Shown: piece after piece, positions 27,375-35,668 of the stretch
How the letters are laid out: every line of letters starts with the position of its first letter
How positions within the stretch are numbered: position 1 is the first letter of the stretch
Origin: Marinomonas spartinae
GTDB taxonomy: Bacteria; Pseudomonadota; Gammaproteobacteria; Pseudomonadales; Marinomonadaceae
Assembly (NCBI RefSeq): GCF_016461715.1
Contig: NZ_JAEMUI010000003.1
Coordinates: forward strand, 62,001-126,000
Reading direction: 5' to 3'
DNA length: 64,000 bases
Program-made: the position numbers and the translations under genes
Notes under the pieces: model-generated
Seen by the model: only the letters and a program-made list of their open reading frames with translations
Told to the model about the DNA's origin: nothing
The model's database searches: none

Positions 27375-28289
27375 TCAGGAAAGCTGTTTGATTAAATGAT
27401 GAAGGCTTTGTTTGAATGTGGTTAATTCTTTATGGTCAAAGTCAGCAAACAGTGTACTTTGCTGTTGATCAGAAATCGCCCACAGATGCTCAGCGGCATC
27501 AAACCCTTTTACCGTTAATTCAAAGTTATCATTGATTAGTCCAAAGGATTTAAGGCTTTCAAGGGCATTTGTGACATCCCTGGATGGAATGGTGACGAGG
27601 TTATCTAGATCCTCTCTGGTAATGTTTTTAGCATCACTCAGTACCAATAAAATACGTGCTTCACCCGTGCTTAATCCCGTAGAAGACTGTTTGGGCAAGT
27701 AGTTCATTTGGACTTTTTGCAGCACCTTATGCATGAGATAAATCGCGCTGTCATGGAGTCTTGCTAGAGTCTCTCCTGATGCTACATTATTGGCAGCTGT
27801 TTTTGCTCCAGTAAATGACACCGCACCAGCATAGCTTCCTTGCACATAAAGCAGGGGCGCACGGCCGTGATTTTCAAAAGCGACGACTTTACCAATCATT
27901 ATCCAATGATCTCCACCATCGACAACTTGGTATTTTTCACACTGAAAATTCGCTGCAGTGTTTGACAATATAGGAGAACCGCCGACTCCCGAAGTGTATT
28001 CAATGTTGGCAAACTTATCGTCACTGGGTTTTGCAAAGTTATTAGATAAGTCTATTTGATCGGCCGCTAGTATGTTGACGGCAAAGTGCTCTGATTGTTC
28101 AAAGATGGCATAGCTACTGGAGGTTTTAACAATACTCCACAGAATAAGTGGTGGATCAAGTGACACCGAGTTAAAGCTGTTTGCAGTGACGCCAACTTGT
28201 TTTCCATCGGATGATTTAGCCGTCATAACAGTAACGCCAGTCGCGAAATTGCCCAGACAACGTCGGAATTCTTTAGGGTCAAAGCTCAT
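27375..28289 (-). CDS. 4-hydroxyphenylacetate 3-hydroxylase reductase component, C1 type with MarR-like tail
   Basis: Flavin reductase that supplies reduced FMN to the adjacent oxygenase. Residues 1-165 are a flavin_reduct domain (GNFATGVTVMTA, GVTANSFNSVSLDPPLILWS, DHWIMIGKV). Residues ~170-304 form a helical MarR-like domain. This two-domain layout and length (304) match C1 of Acinetobacter baumannii, where the C-terminal domain is an autoinhibitory 4-hydroxyphenylacetate sensor; enteric HpaC has only the first domain. It follows the oxygenase gene by 47 bp on the same strand. The effector role here is inferred from the family. Confidence 0.88.
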   Translation of the reverse strand: MSFDPKEFRRCLGNFATGVTVMTAKSSDGKQVGVTANSFNSVSLDPPLILWSIVKTSSSYAIFEQSEHFAVNILAADQIDLSNNFAKPSDDKFANIEYTSGVGGSPILSNTAANFQCEKYQVVDGGDHWIMIGKVVAFENHGRAPLLYVQGSYAGAVSFTGAKTAANNVASGETLARLHDSAIYLMHKVLQKVQMNYLPKQSSTGLSTGEARILLVLSDAKNITREDLDNLVTIPSRDVTNALESLKSFGLINDNFELTVKGFDAAEHLWAISDQQQSTLFADFDHKELTTFKQSLHHLIKQLS

Positions 28290-28336
28290 AGTATTCTCTC
28301 TTATTATTATGTATGTATTTTGTTTTTAAAGTGAGA

Positions 28337-29509
28337 TTATAGTAGTGATGGATCCGGCTCTAACCCCATGACTTCACGACCGAGGATTTGAGCGCAAACG
28401 TCATAATCCGTGTAAGCGTGTGAACCTGTCATGTGAGCATCGCGGAATAAACGTTGTGCCTCTTTATCCAATAACCAGTTTGATGCACCAATGGCATTAA
28501 ATAATCTATCAACGGCTTCAATACACATTTTTGTCACGTAGGCTTGGTTTGTACGCCAATGGGCGAGAGTGTAACGATCAGGGTAGCGATGGGCTTTAGC
28601 GTATTCAGCATGCTCTTCCCATGTTTTTTCTAGGAAAGCACGAGCGGCAAGAATTTGGTGAGTCGATTCACCGGTACGAAGAATCGCGGGAATAGCGGCA
28701 TGCACTTTTGCACCAGTGTAGGCTCGCACACGGTTGCTGGTCACTTCCTTGTAAACTTCGAGCATACGTTCGGCAATACCAAGAGAAATGGCCGAAAAGC
28801 CAGAAGCAAAATAAGGGCGGTAGGGTGAATAAAATAAATCACTGTCCGGATACAGGCCGTAACCAGCGGATTTACCTTCCATCATATCTTTGGCTTTTTG
28901 AATGCGGTGTTCTGGAACATAGGCATTTCTAATTTGCAGCGTCTTTGTGCCTGAGCCTTTCATTGCCATCGCATTCCAATCGTCGTCGATGGTGTAATCG
29001 GTCGCGGGAATCACCGCAAAACAGTAATCTTTAGCCCCTTCTTGATTATCACGTAAGAAGCCAACAATGGCCCATTGGGCATGATCACAGCCACTGCTCC
29101 ATTTCATATCACCATTGAATAGGATACCGCCTTCCGTTTCTTCATAGCGGCCAAAGGGTGCAATACTACTGCTTGCTAGTGCATTTGGATCATTTCCCCA
29201 AACCTCATCTTGTAGCTGTTTTGGAAACAAAGCAAGTTGATGATTATGGGTACATAAAAGACTGAACGCCCAAGCCGTACTGGCACAAGCCCCCGCCAAT
29301 GCAGCAATACAATCGCCAAATTCAGGAAGCGATATTTCATAGCCACCATAGGCTTTTGGTAAAAAGGCTTTATGTAATCCAACTTTTTTAAGAAGGTCGA
29401 TATTCTCAGATGGTACTTTTCTGAGTTCTTCGGTTTTTGTCGCGTTTTTAGCGATGTCTGGTAGAACAGCTTGAAGGTCTTTTAATAAAGGATTAGCACG
29501 TTTCATCAT
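28337..29509 (-). CDS. 4-hydroxyphenylacetate 3-hydroxylase oxygenase component, C2 type
   Basis: Flavin-dependent monooxygenase with the acyl-CoA dehydrogenase fold. Using reduced flavin from the neighbouring C1 reductase it would hydroxylate 4-hydroxyphenylacetate to homoprotocatechuate. Visible family blocks are KAFLPKAYGGYE, ACASTAWAFSLLCTHNHQLALF, FNGDMKWSSGCDHAQW and GSGTKTLQIRNAYVPEHR; the His and Ser of THNH and KWSSG lie where C2 active-site residues are expected. It is not the enteric HpaB type. Two ATG codons (29509, 29506) are both plausible, with GAGAG close by. The substrate is supported by the hpa genes around it. Confidence 0.88.
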   Translation of the reverse strand: MMKRANPLLKDLQAVLPDIAKNATKTEELRKVPSENIDLLKKVGLHKAFLPKAYGGYEISLPEFGDCIAALAGACASTAWAFSLLCTHNHQLALFPKQLQDEVWGNDPNALASSSIAPFGRYEETEGGILFNGDMKWSSGCDHAQWAIVGFLRDNQEGAKDYCFAVIPATDYTIDDDWNAMAMKGSGTKTLQIRNAYVPEHRIQKAKDMMEGKSAGYGLYPDSDLFYSPYRPYFASGFSAISLGIAERMLEVYKEVTSNRVRAYTGAKVHAAIPAILRTGESTHQILAARAFLEKTWEEHAEYAKAHRYPDRYTLAHWRTNQAYVTKMCIEAVDRLFNAIGASNWLLDKEAQRLFRDAHMTGSHAYTDYDVCAQILGREVMGLEPDPSLL

Positions 29510-29775
29510 TTTTCTCTCTATTTTGTTTTTGTTTTGATTGGAACAGTATTAGACGGGAGAAAGATTTAATGAATGTGCTTTTTTCACAAAAGTTAGGACT
29601 TTTCTAGAATGGGGTGCTTGCCTGTTTAGAAAAACACCAAGACGAATATCTCTAGAAATGGCAGGGATTTCTTGACAATACCCTAAGTGAAATAGATAGA
29701 CTCACAAAATTAAGACACACTTTTCGATAGTCAAAATGCTTGGTGTGATCATCGGGCGGTTTTACGTTCAATATA

Positions 29776-30966
29776 TCAAACCTGCTTAGCTCGCGTTATC
29801 AATGTGCTAATAAAACAGCTACTGCATAGTATGCCGCAACTTCCCATCATAATAAGTAAAATTTGCGGGGAGCCATCGAAAAGCAAGCTGGCGATGTAGC
29901 TGATCAGGCTCCCCATGGCAAATTGAACAGCAACCAATAATCCTGACGTGGTGCCGGCTTTATCAGGTAATTGGGAGAACAGAATAGCCAAGCTGTTAGC
30001 GCCAATAGCGCCGGTAACCGATATATAAATCATGGTTGCAGCAATAAATAGCGTCATAGGCACTTGAGTGAAAAAGTACGCATACCAGATCATTAGTGTT
30101 GCAGAGAAAGAAACAAATATCATGCAATAAAGAGCCGCTTTCACAGTGAAGCGTTTACTTAAATATGAATTCAGTAACGTGATTAGGATGATGGCGAATA
30201 TATTGGCCGAAAAGAGCATAGCGTAGTGCTGCTTTGAAATATGGTAATGCTCTATGTAAATAAAAGAGGAGGTCGCAATAAAAGCAAACATACCAGCAAA
30301 CGAGAACGCATTAGTTAGTGCGTATTGAACCACGAGAGGTGCCCGTAAGCAGATGAGATAGTTTTCCACATAGTGAGTAATGTGAAAGGATTGCTTTTTC
30401 TTACTCTGTTCAGAAGGCAGAATCCAGATGCTGCTAAGTAGCGTGATAAGAGAGAATAAGGCTAGAACGTAAAAAATCCAACGCCAATCAAAATGGTCGA
30501 CAATGGCGGCACCCAAAATAGGAGAAACGAGCATCACCATCATCGAAATGACGTGCATATAAGAAAGAATAGATGCGGCTCTTTTTAGTTCAAATAGGTC
30601 TCTTACCAGCGCTCTACCTAAGATAGAGGCTGCCGCACCGCCTAGGGATTGTAAAAAACGATAGGCAATAAGACTCTCACCTGAGGCCGCAATAGAACAG
30701 CCAAAACTGCTTAAAAGGTAGCAGATAATGCCCACGATCAAGAGGCTTTTCCTACCTAATAAATCTGATAGAGGGCCAAAAAGCAACATGCCTAATGCCA
30801 TCCCTAATAGAAAAACAGTAATGGTTGTTTGAATGATTTGATTGCTGGTTCCTAAATCATAGGCGATGGTTGGCAAACTTGGTAGGTACATATCGATGGA
30901 TAAAGGACCAAATGCCACAAGGCAGCCAAGCAAGGGAATTAACAGTCTACTTTTTAACGAATTCAT
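29776..30966 (-). CDS. MFS transporter, Bcr/CflA-like
   Basis: Twelve-helix major facilitator. GPLSIDMYLPSLPTIAYDLG at the N-terminus and GPLSDLLGRKSLL (motif A after helix 2) are typical of the Bcr/CflA drug-efflux subfamily. It lies inside the hpa island between the activator gene and the hydroxylase genes, so it may import 4-hydroxyphenylacetate or export intermediates. It does not look like HpaX, the usual 4-HPA permease. Function in the pathway is inferred from position only. Confidence 0.8.
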   Translation of the reverse strand: MNSLKSRLLIPLLGCLVAFGPLSIDMYLPSLPTIAYDLGTSNQIIQTTITVFLLGMALGMLLFGPLSDLLGRKSLLIVGIICYLLSSFGCSIAASGESLIAYRFLQSLGGAAASILGRALVRDLFELKRAASILSYMHVISMMVMLVSPILGAAIVDHFDWRWIFYVLALFSLITLLSSIWILPSEQSKKKQSFHITHYVENYLICLRAPLVVQYALTNAFSFAGMFAFIATSSFIYIEHYHISKQHYAMLFSANIFAIILITLLNSYLSKRFTVKAALYCMIFVSFSATLMIWYAYFFTQVPMTLFIAATMIYISVTGAIGANSLAILFSQLPDKAGTTSGLLVAVQFAMGSLISYIASLLFDGSPQILLIMMGSCGILCSSCFISTLITRAKQV

Positions 30967-31118
30967 AAGGCTCGTTCTTCGATAACATGATTAATAGCAG
31001 TGGTCGCGCAATCGATATTTTAGTGTTCACTGCCTCTTTAAATACTAGTGGCTCTGAGTATCTTGAATTGCCAAGAGGCGAGTGTTTATCAATCCACTTC
31101 AATTGGTTGAATTCAAGG

Positions 31119-32024
31119 TTAAGTTGGCTCTGTTCTGTGGTGTTTCCGAAACTCTGATGGGCTGATATTTGCGTGTTTAATAAAGAAGCGAGAAAAATAA
31201 GAAGGATCTATATAGCCCAGAGTGTAGGATATTTCAGTTAAGTTTTTGTTGGTGTGGGTAAGTAGGCGTTTAGCTTCCAAAAGAATCCGATTATTGATCA
31301 TTTTCTTTGGACTGACACCGGTGATTTTTTTACACAGGTAGTTTAATCGGCTTTCATTGATGTTCAATTGCTGGCAATAGAATTGAATTTGTTTTTCTTT
31401 GAGGAAGTATTTTTCAATAAGAGTACTGAATTCTCTAAAACAAAGAATCTCATTTTGACTGTGTTGCTTTTTGGGATGTTCTTCACCAGACAGTCTTAAC
31501 ATATTGATAAAAATAAGTTTTACAATAGATTCGATGCTGTTCTGTTGATAGAGCGAAGAATTCCCCCATTCTGCTTTGAGCATCTTAAAAAGGTTTAATA
31601 GTTGTTCCCAATACACGTTATCTGTTTCTGATGCCTTTTGTTTATCAATACAGAAGGGCATCAGCAAGGATTCTTGATTGCTGTATTTGTTTAGCTCAAC
31701 CATAATTTTTTGCAGATGGCTACTATGGATGGTAATCACGTAACCAGGAGCAGTTGGTTCCGTTAAAAACGCATGAGGCGTCGCGGGTGGGGTGTAAAAA
31801 GCGGCACAGTCTTCAGCTTTGAACACGTTTTGATCGATATTAAAAAGCGTTTTACCGGATAGAATAAGGTGGATTTGACAATACTCGGCATGCAAATGCA
31901 TGGGCATATCGCGGCCAAAAAAGTCCGCCATCCTGCCTAGCACATCAAAGTGAATGGTCGCGTCTTGATAGGCTTTATCGTAGTCTTGACCAATATTAAT
32001 ATTCGGTATCCATTCTTTGTTCAT
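31119..32024 (-). CDS. hpaA: AraC-family activator HpaA of 4-hydroxyphenylacetate catabolism
   Basis: AraC/XylS regulator with an N-terminal cupin sensor (DMPMHLHAEYCQIHLILSG) and a C-terminal double HTH (~residues 200-300, ESRLNYLCKKITGVSPKKMI and SYTLGYIDPSYFSRFF). HpaA activates the hydroxylase operon in the presence of 4-hydroxyphenylacetate. It stands between hpaI and the carrier/hydroxylase genes on the same strand. Full length at 301 residues. Confidence 0.92.
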   Translation of the reverse strand: MNKEWIPNINIGQDYDKAYQDATIHFDVLGRMADFFGRDMPMHLHAEYCQIHLILSGKTLFNIDQNVFKAEDCAAFYTPPATPHAFLTEPTAPGYVITIHSSHLQKIMVELNKYSNQESLLMPFCIDKQKASETDNVYWEQLLNLFKMLKAEWGNSSLYQQNSIESIVKLIFINMLRLSGEEHPKKQHSQNEILCFREFSTLIEKYFLKEKQIQFYCQQLNINESRLNYLCKKITGVSPKKMINNRILLEAKRLLTHTNKNLTEISYTLGYIDPSYFSRFFIKHANISPSEFRKHHRTEPT

Positions 32025-32183
32025 GGTAAAGCATTCTTATTTTTATTAATGAATAATTGCTGTTAAAAAAGGCCAGCCTATGAATTGTCATAGTGCTGGC
32101 AAAAGTAAGGGTGATCAAGTAATGATCATAAAACTGAATGCCGTATGGGAGGAGATCGACATCCAGATTACAAGCAGCAGACG

Positions 32184-32990
32184 CTAATAGACGGATGCTG
32201 TTGCCTCTTCTAGTGAGTTGGGGTCACCTTTGAACTCACTCACTAAAGCCTTGGTGCTATTCATCAGTAAGCCAGTATCACTACCAACGGCGACAAATAA
32301 TGCTCCTAAAGATAAATAATGTTTTGCTTGTTTCTTGTCTGCCATCAAAATGCCGGGGGCTTTGCCAGCAGCTACAATCTTAGCAATACTTTCTTCTATT
32401 ACCTTAACCACGTCAGGGTGATTGGGTTGACCAATATAACCAAGGGACGCACTAAGATCCGCCGGGCCAATAAATACGCCATCGACCCCTTCAACCGCCA
32501 GAATGTTGTCCAGCTCTGCAACGGCTTGAACGGATTCAATTTGCACCAACACACAGATTTCGTCATTGGCGGTTTTTAGATAATCAGGCGTTCTATTGAA
32601 CTGTGAAGCCCGTGCTAGTGCACTGCCAACGCCACGAATGCCTTCTGGAGGGTAGCGGGTGGCTTTGACAATTTGTTTTGCCTGTTCAGCACTGTCTACC
32701 ATGGGGGCCAAAATGGTTTGCACACCAATATCTAGGATTTGCTTAATGGCCACATGATCTGCCCACGCAGGGCGAACAATAGGGTGGCTAGCAAAAGGGG
32801 CAATGGCTTGCATTTGGCCAACCATCGTTTGCAATGTGTTGGGGGCATGCTCGCCATCGATCAATAACCAATCAAATCCAGCTGACGCAATCAGTTCCGC
32901 TGTGTAATTATTGGCGAGTCCTAGCCAGAGGCCAATCTGTGCTTGACGTTCTTTTAGCGCGGTTTTAAAGGTATTTTTTGGGGCAGACAT
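32184..32990 (-). CDS. hpaI: 4-hydroxy-2-oxoheptane-1,7-dioate aldolase HpaI
   Basis: Class II metal-dependent pyruvate aldolase (HpcH/HpaI family) cleaving HKHD into pyruvate and succinate semialdehyde, the last step of the meta-pathway. Conserved blocks: [32 protein letters not shown], given here by its ends LGLANNY and [12 protein letters not shown], the metal-site VLVQIES and [17 protein letters not shown]. It is 10 bp downstream of hpaH. Confidence 0.95.
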   Translation of the reverse strand: MSAPKNTFKTALKERQAQIGLWLGLANNYTAELIASAGFDWLLIDGEHAPNTLQTMVGQMQAIAPFASHPIVRPAWADHVAIKQILDIGVQTILAPMVDSAEQAKQIVKATRYPPEGIRGVGSALARASQFNRTPDYLKTANDEICVLVQIESVQAVAELDNILAVEGVDGVFIGPADLSASLGYIGQPNHPDVVKVIEESIAKIVAAGKAPGILMADKKQAKHYLSLGALFVAVGSDTGLLMNSTKALVSEFKGDPNSLEEATASVY

Positions 32991-33000
32991 TCATAACCTC

Positions 33001-33804
33001 CTAGGCAAAATGGCAAGACACAGAACCCAGTGGACCATAGTCAACGTTAAAGGTATCGCCTTTTCTTGCAGCAATGGGGCGCGTGAAAGAACCGCCTAGA
33101 ATAATCTGACCCGTTTCTAATTCCACATCAAACGGGGCCAGTTTATTGGCGAGCCAAGCAACACCATTAGCTGGGTGATTGAGCACGCCAGCTGCCACAC
33201 CAGTTTCTTCTATAATGCCATTTCGCTGCATGATAGCAGCAGCCCATCGTAAATCCATTTCATCCACTTTGATAGGACGGCCGCCTAGAATAATGGCGGC
33301 GTTAGCAGCATTGTCTGAAATCGTATCAAAAACTTTTCTTGGGCGTTTAGTCTCAGGATCGATAGATTGGCTGCGTGCGTCGATCAGCTCTAATGCTGGA
33401 ACAACGTAGCCTGTGGCATCGTACACATCAAAAATCGTGCAGTTAGGCCCTTTTAACGGTTTATCGAGAATGAAGGCTAATTCGACCTCGATACGTGGTA
33501 CAATGAATTTGTCCGTTTCAATCTCACAGCCATCGTGATAGAGCATATCGTCCAATAGTGTGCCGTAGTCTGGCTCATCAATTTGAGAACTCATTTGCAT
33601 GGCACGAGAGGTTAAGCCAATTTTATGGCCAATAATTTTACGGCCTTCATTGAGTTTGATCTGCACCCACTCACGCTGGATGGCGTAGGCATCTTCAAAA
33701 GTGATGTCTGGGTAATCAAGGGAGATTTGACGAATCTGCTTGCGCTCTTTTTCCGCTTGGTTAAGGCGTTGTGCGCAGGAGGTAATAATATCTTTAGAAA
33801 GCAT
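33001..33804 (-). CDS. hpaH: 2-oxo-hept-4-ene-1,7-dioate hydratase HpaH
   Basis: FAH-related hydratase adding water to OHED. Blocks typical of HpaH/Mhp[33 protein letters not shown] (metal-binding Glu residues) and [25 protein letters not shown] precedes the ATG. It lies 10 bp after hpaG2 and 10 bp before hpaI on the minus strand. Confidence 0.95.
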   Translation of the reverse strand: MLSKDIITSCAQRLNQAEKERKQIRQISLDYPDITFEDAYAIQREWVQIKLNEGRKIIGHKIGLTSRAMQMSSQIDEPDYGTLLDDMLYHDGCEIETDKFIVPRIEVELAFILDKPLKGPNCTIFDVYDATGYVVPALELIDARSQSIDPETKRPRKVFDTISDNAANAAIILGGRPIKVDEMDLRWAAAIMQRNGIIEETGVAAGVLNHPANGVAWLANKLAPFDVELETGQIILGGSFTRPIAARKGDTFNVDYGPLGSVSCHFA

Positions 33805-33814
33805 GTCTCTCCCC

Positions 33815-34585
33815 TTATTGTTTATTAATCGTTTTTAGGTATTCCGTTTCTGAAATGATGGTATTTTTAAGAATACCAACGCCTTCTACTTCGGTCGTAA
33901 TCACATCCCCTGATTTCACATCGGCCAAGCCTTCTGGCGTGCCGGTAAAAATCATATCCCCAGGCGACAAGGTCATGATGTCACTAAGGTAAGCGATTAA
34001 TTGAGGGATGTTAAAAACCAAGTCTTTTGTATTGCCTTCTTGTTTGAGCTCGCCGTTGATATAGGTGCGAAGAACCAAGTTGTGAGGGTCTTTGACATCT
34101 TTCGCATCGACAAGGTAGGGACCGATTGGTGTGCATGTGTCACGGCTCTTAACGCGTAAGTTTGGACGGTAGTAGTTTTCCAAATAGTCACGAATGGCGT
34201 AATCGTTACCCACTGTGTACCCACCCACGTAATCCATCGCGTCGTCGACAGAAACGTTTTTGGCTTGTTTGCCAATGACGACAACCAGCTCACACTCATA
34301 GTGCATGTAATCCACATTGTCTGGTCGATAGGTGTGTTGGTTATGACCGATCAACGAGTTGTTGTTTTTTAAAAACACAAGTGGTTCATCGGGTGCTTTG
34401 AATGACAGCTCGGCCGCATGGTCAGCATAATTAATAGCAAGCACAAAGATTTTTCCGTCACAAGGGGGCAGCCAAGTGAAGGAACCTTCCTCAAGCACCT
34501 TGCCTTCTTGCGTAACGACTTGGTCTTTTTCATTCACCGTGACATGCAAAGTTTCATGGTTAAATAGTATACGAGCACTCTTCAT
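33815..34585 (-). CDS. hpaG2: HpaG C-terminal-type subunit: 5-oxopent-3-ene-1,2,5-tricarboxylate decarboxylase / HHDD isomerase
   Basis: FAH-fold enzyme corresponding to the second half of the E. coli bifunctional HpaG. It has the metal-binding YECELVVVIG region, DYAIRDYLENYYRPNLRVKSRD-type substrate loop (visible as NDYAIRDYLENYYRPN) and MIFTGTPEGL. In this genome the two HpaG halves are separate genes, 9 bp apart. Together they decarboxylate OPET and isomerise the product. Confidence 0.93.
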   Translation of the reverse strand: MKSARILFNHETLHVTVNEKDQVVTQEGKVLEEGSFTWLPPCDGKIFVLAINYADHAAELSFKAPDEPLVFLKNNNSLIGHNQHTYRPDNVDYMHYECELVVVIGKQAKNVSVDDAMDYVGGYTVGNDYAIRDYLENYYRPNLRVKSRDTCTPIGPYLVDAKDVKDPHNLVLRTYINGELKQEGNTKDLVFNIPQLIAYLSDIMTLSPGDMIFTGTPEGLADVKSGDVITTEVEGVGILKNTIISETEYLKTINKQ

Positions 34586-34594
34586 GTCTTTTTC

Positions 34595-35332
34595 CTATTC
34601 CATTTCCACTGGGTTACTGAGTCGGCCAACGCCTTGGATGTCTATCATCACATTATCGCCAGGCTTGATTTCAAGCTCTGCAGAACGCAGTGGCGTTCCA
34701 GCAATGATGATGTCACCTGCCTCAAGAGTCATGAATCCGCTGATATAACTCACGACCTCTTCAATAGAGTAGATGAGCTGATTTGTGTTGGTTTCATGGA
34801 CCTGCTGATCATTAATGACAGTGCGGATAGTGAGACTGTTAGGATTCTGGACCGATTCCTTATCAATAACCCAAGGGCCAATAGGGCAAAAAGTGTCACG
34901 ACATTTGGCCTTGACGGCTGGGCGATAAAACGACGTTTCTGCCAAGCTTACTTCGTTCACTACCGTAAATCCTTGAATCACATCAAGTGCATTTTCAACA
35001 CTTACCCGTGTGGCTTGCTTGCCGATGACAATGCCAAGAGAAGGGCCAGCATAAATGGGGCCTTTGTCAGTAGGCACCTTGATTGGAGCGCCATAGCCTA
35101 TGTGCGTATTGTCTGTTTTGATATACAAAACGGGTGTTTTCGGTGGTTGCACATGGGGCTTCTCGTGAAAGCTTGTTTCAAGCGTTTTAACGAGGGCTTT
35201 ATCATTCAGCGCTACGCCTATGACGCTGCCAGATGTCGGAGGAAGGACAGTGTCGTCTAAGGGAATCTCAACACTGGCTTGGGCCGTTTTTTCAATGGCT
35301 GTATCTGATTCTTTTTGCCTATAGTAAAACAT
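34595..35332 (-). CDS. hpaG1: HpaG N-terminal-type subunit
   Basis: FAH-fold paralogue matching the first half of E. coli HpaG (SGSVIGVALNDK, ETSFYRPAVKAKCRDTFCPIG, IIAGTPLRSAEL). The final MIDIQGVGRLSNPV block is conserved. I prefer the ATG at 35332; an in-frame TTG at 35347 is a less likely start. The first ~25 residues are longer than usual. It is the first gene of the minus-strand operon hpaG1-G2-H-I, transcribed divergently from hpaE under a promoter overlapped by a palindromic operator. Confidence 0.9.
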   Translation of the reverse strand: MFYYRQKESDTAIEKTAQASVEIPLDDTVLPPTSGSVIGVALNDKALVKTLETSFHEKPHVQPPKTPVLYIKTDNTHIGYGAPIKVPTDKGPIYAGPSLGIVIGKQATRVSVENALDVIQGFTVVNEVSLAETSFYRPAVKAKCRDTFCPIGPWVIDKESVQNPNSLTIRTVINDQQVHETNTNQLIYSIEEVVSYISGFMTLEAGDIIIAGTPLRSAELEIKPGDNVMIDIQGVGRLSNPVEME

Positions 35333-35353
35333 TATTATTCTTGCCAAATGTAG

Positions 35354-35365
35354 TTAACATGTTAA
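35354..35365. promoter_or_regulatory. HpaR-type operator at the hpaG1 promoter
   Basis: Perfect palindrome TTAACATGTTAA, identical to that at 35602-35613. It lies 25 bases downstream of a consensus TTGACA -35 on the minus strand (complement of 35391-35396), so it would cover the transcription start. Assignment to HpaR is inference. Confidence 0.65.
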
Positions 35366-35390
35366 TCATGTTTGCGTAAAAAAAAATCCT

Positions 35391-35396
35391 TGTCAA
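35391..35396 (-). promoter_or_regulatory. -35 hexamer of the hpaG1 promoter
   Basis: Consensus TTGACA on the minus strand. The -10 at a 17-base spacing is weak (AAACAT), consistent with a regulated promoter. Confidence 0.5.
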
Positions 35397-35569
35397 CATC
35401 AATATGCGCTTTAATCGATGAATCGTTGATGAGCTTAATGCCACTGAAGCCATTAAGGTTGTGTATCAAGCCTGCTCGCACATAACAATGTTGCTAGCCA
35501 ATGCACCTGTACTGCTTAGCCGTGTCCTTCTCTCTCGCAAATTAATTTGCTTTCTTTAACGGTGTAGGC

Positions 35570-35575
35570 TTGACA
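35570..35575 (+). promoter_or_regulatory. -35 hexamer of the hpaE promoter
   Basis: Consensus TTGACA with a weak -10 (TTAATT) at a 17-base spacing, followed by the operator at 35602. It mirrors the arrangement of the hpaG1 promoter. Confidence 0.5.
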
Positions 35576-35601
35576 CCTTATTGCAGTTAAGTTTAATTTA
35601 T

Positions 35602-35613
35602 TTAACATGTTAA
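35602..35613. promoter_or_regulatory. HpaR-type operator at the hpaE promoter
   Basis: Perfect palindrome TTAACATGTTAA, 26 bases downstream of the TTGACA -35 and 55 bp upstream of the hpaE start codon. Likely a repressor site covering the start of transcription. Confidence 0.65.
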
Positions 35614-35668
35614 CTAAATTGGGTGTAACAAAGAAAATACCTAATTTCTAGCTTGGAGAATGAAGACG

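Noticed and set aside
27110..27391. 93-codon plus-strand frame between hpaR and the reductase gene
   Set aside because: It starts with TTG without a ribosome site, its protein looks random, it overlaps the end of the reductase gene and the region holds the hpaR promoter.
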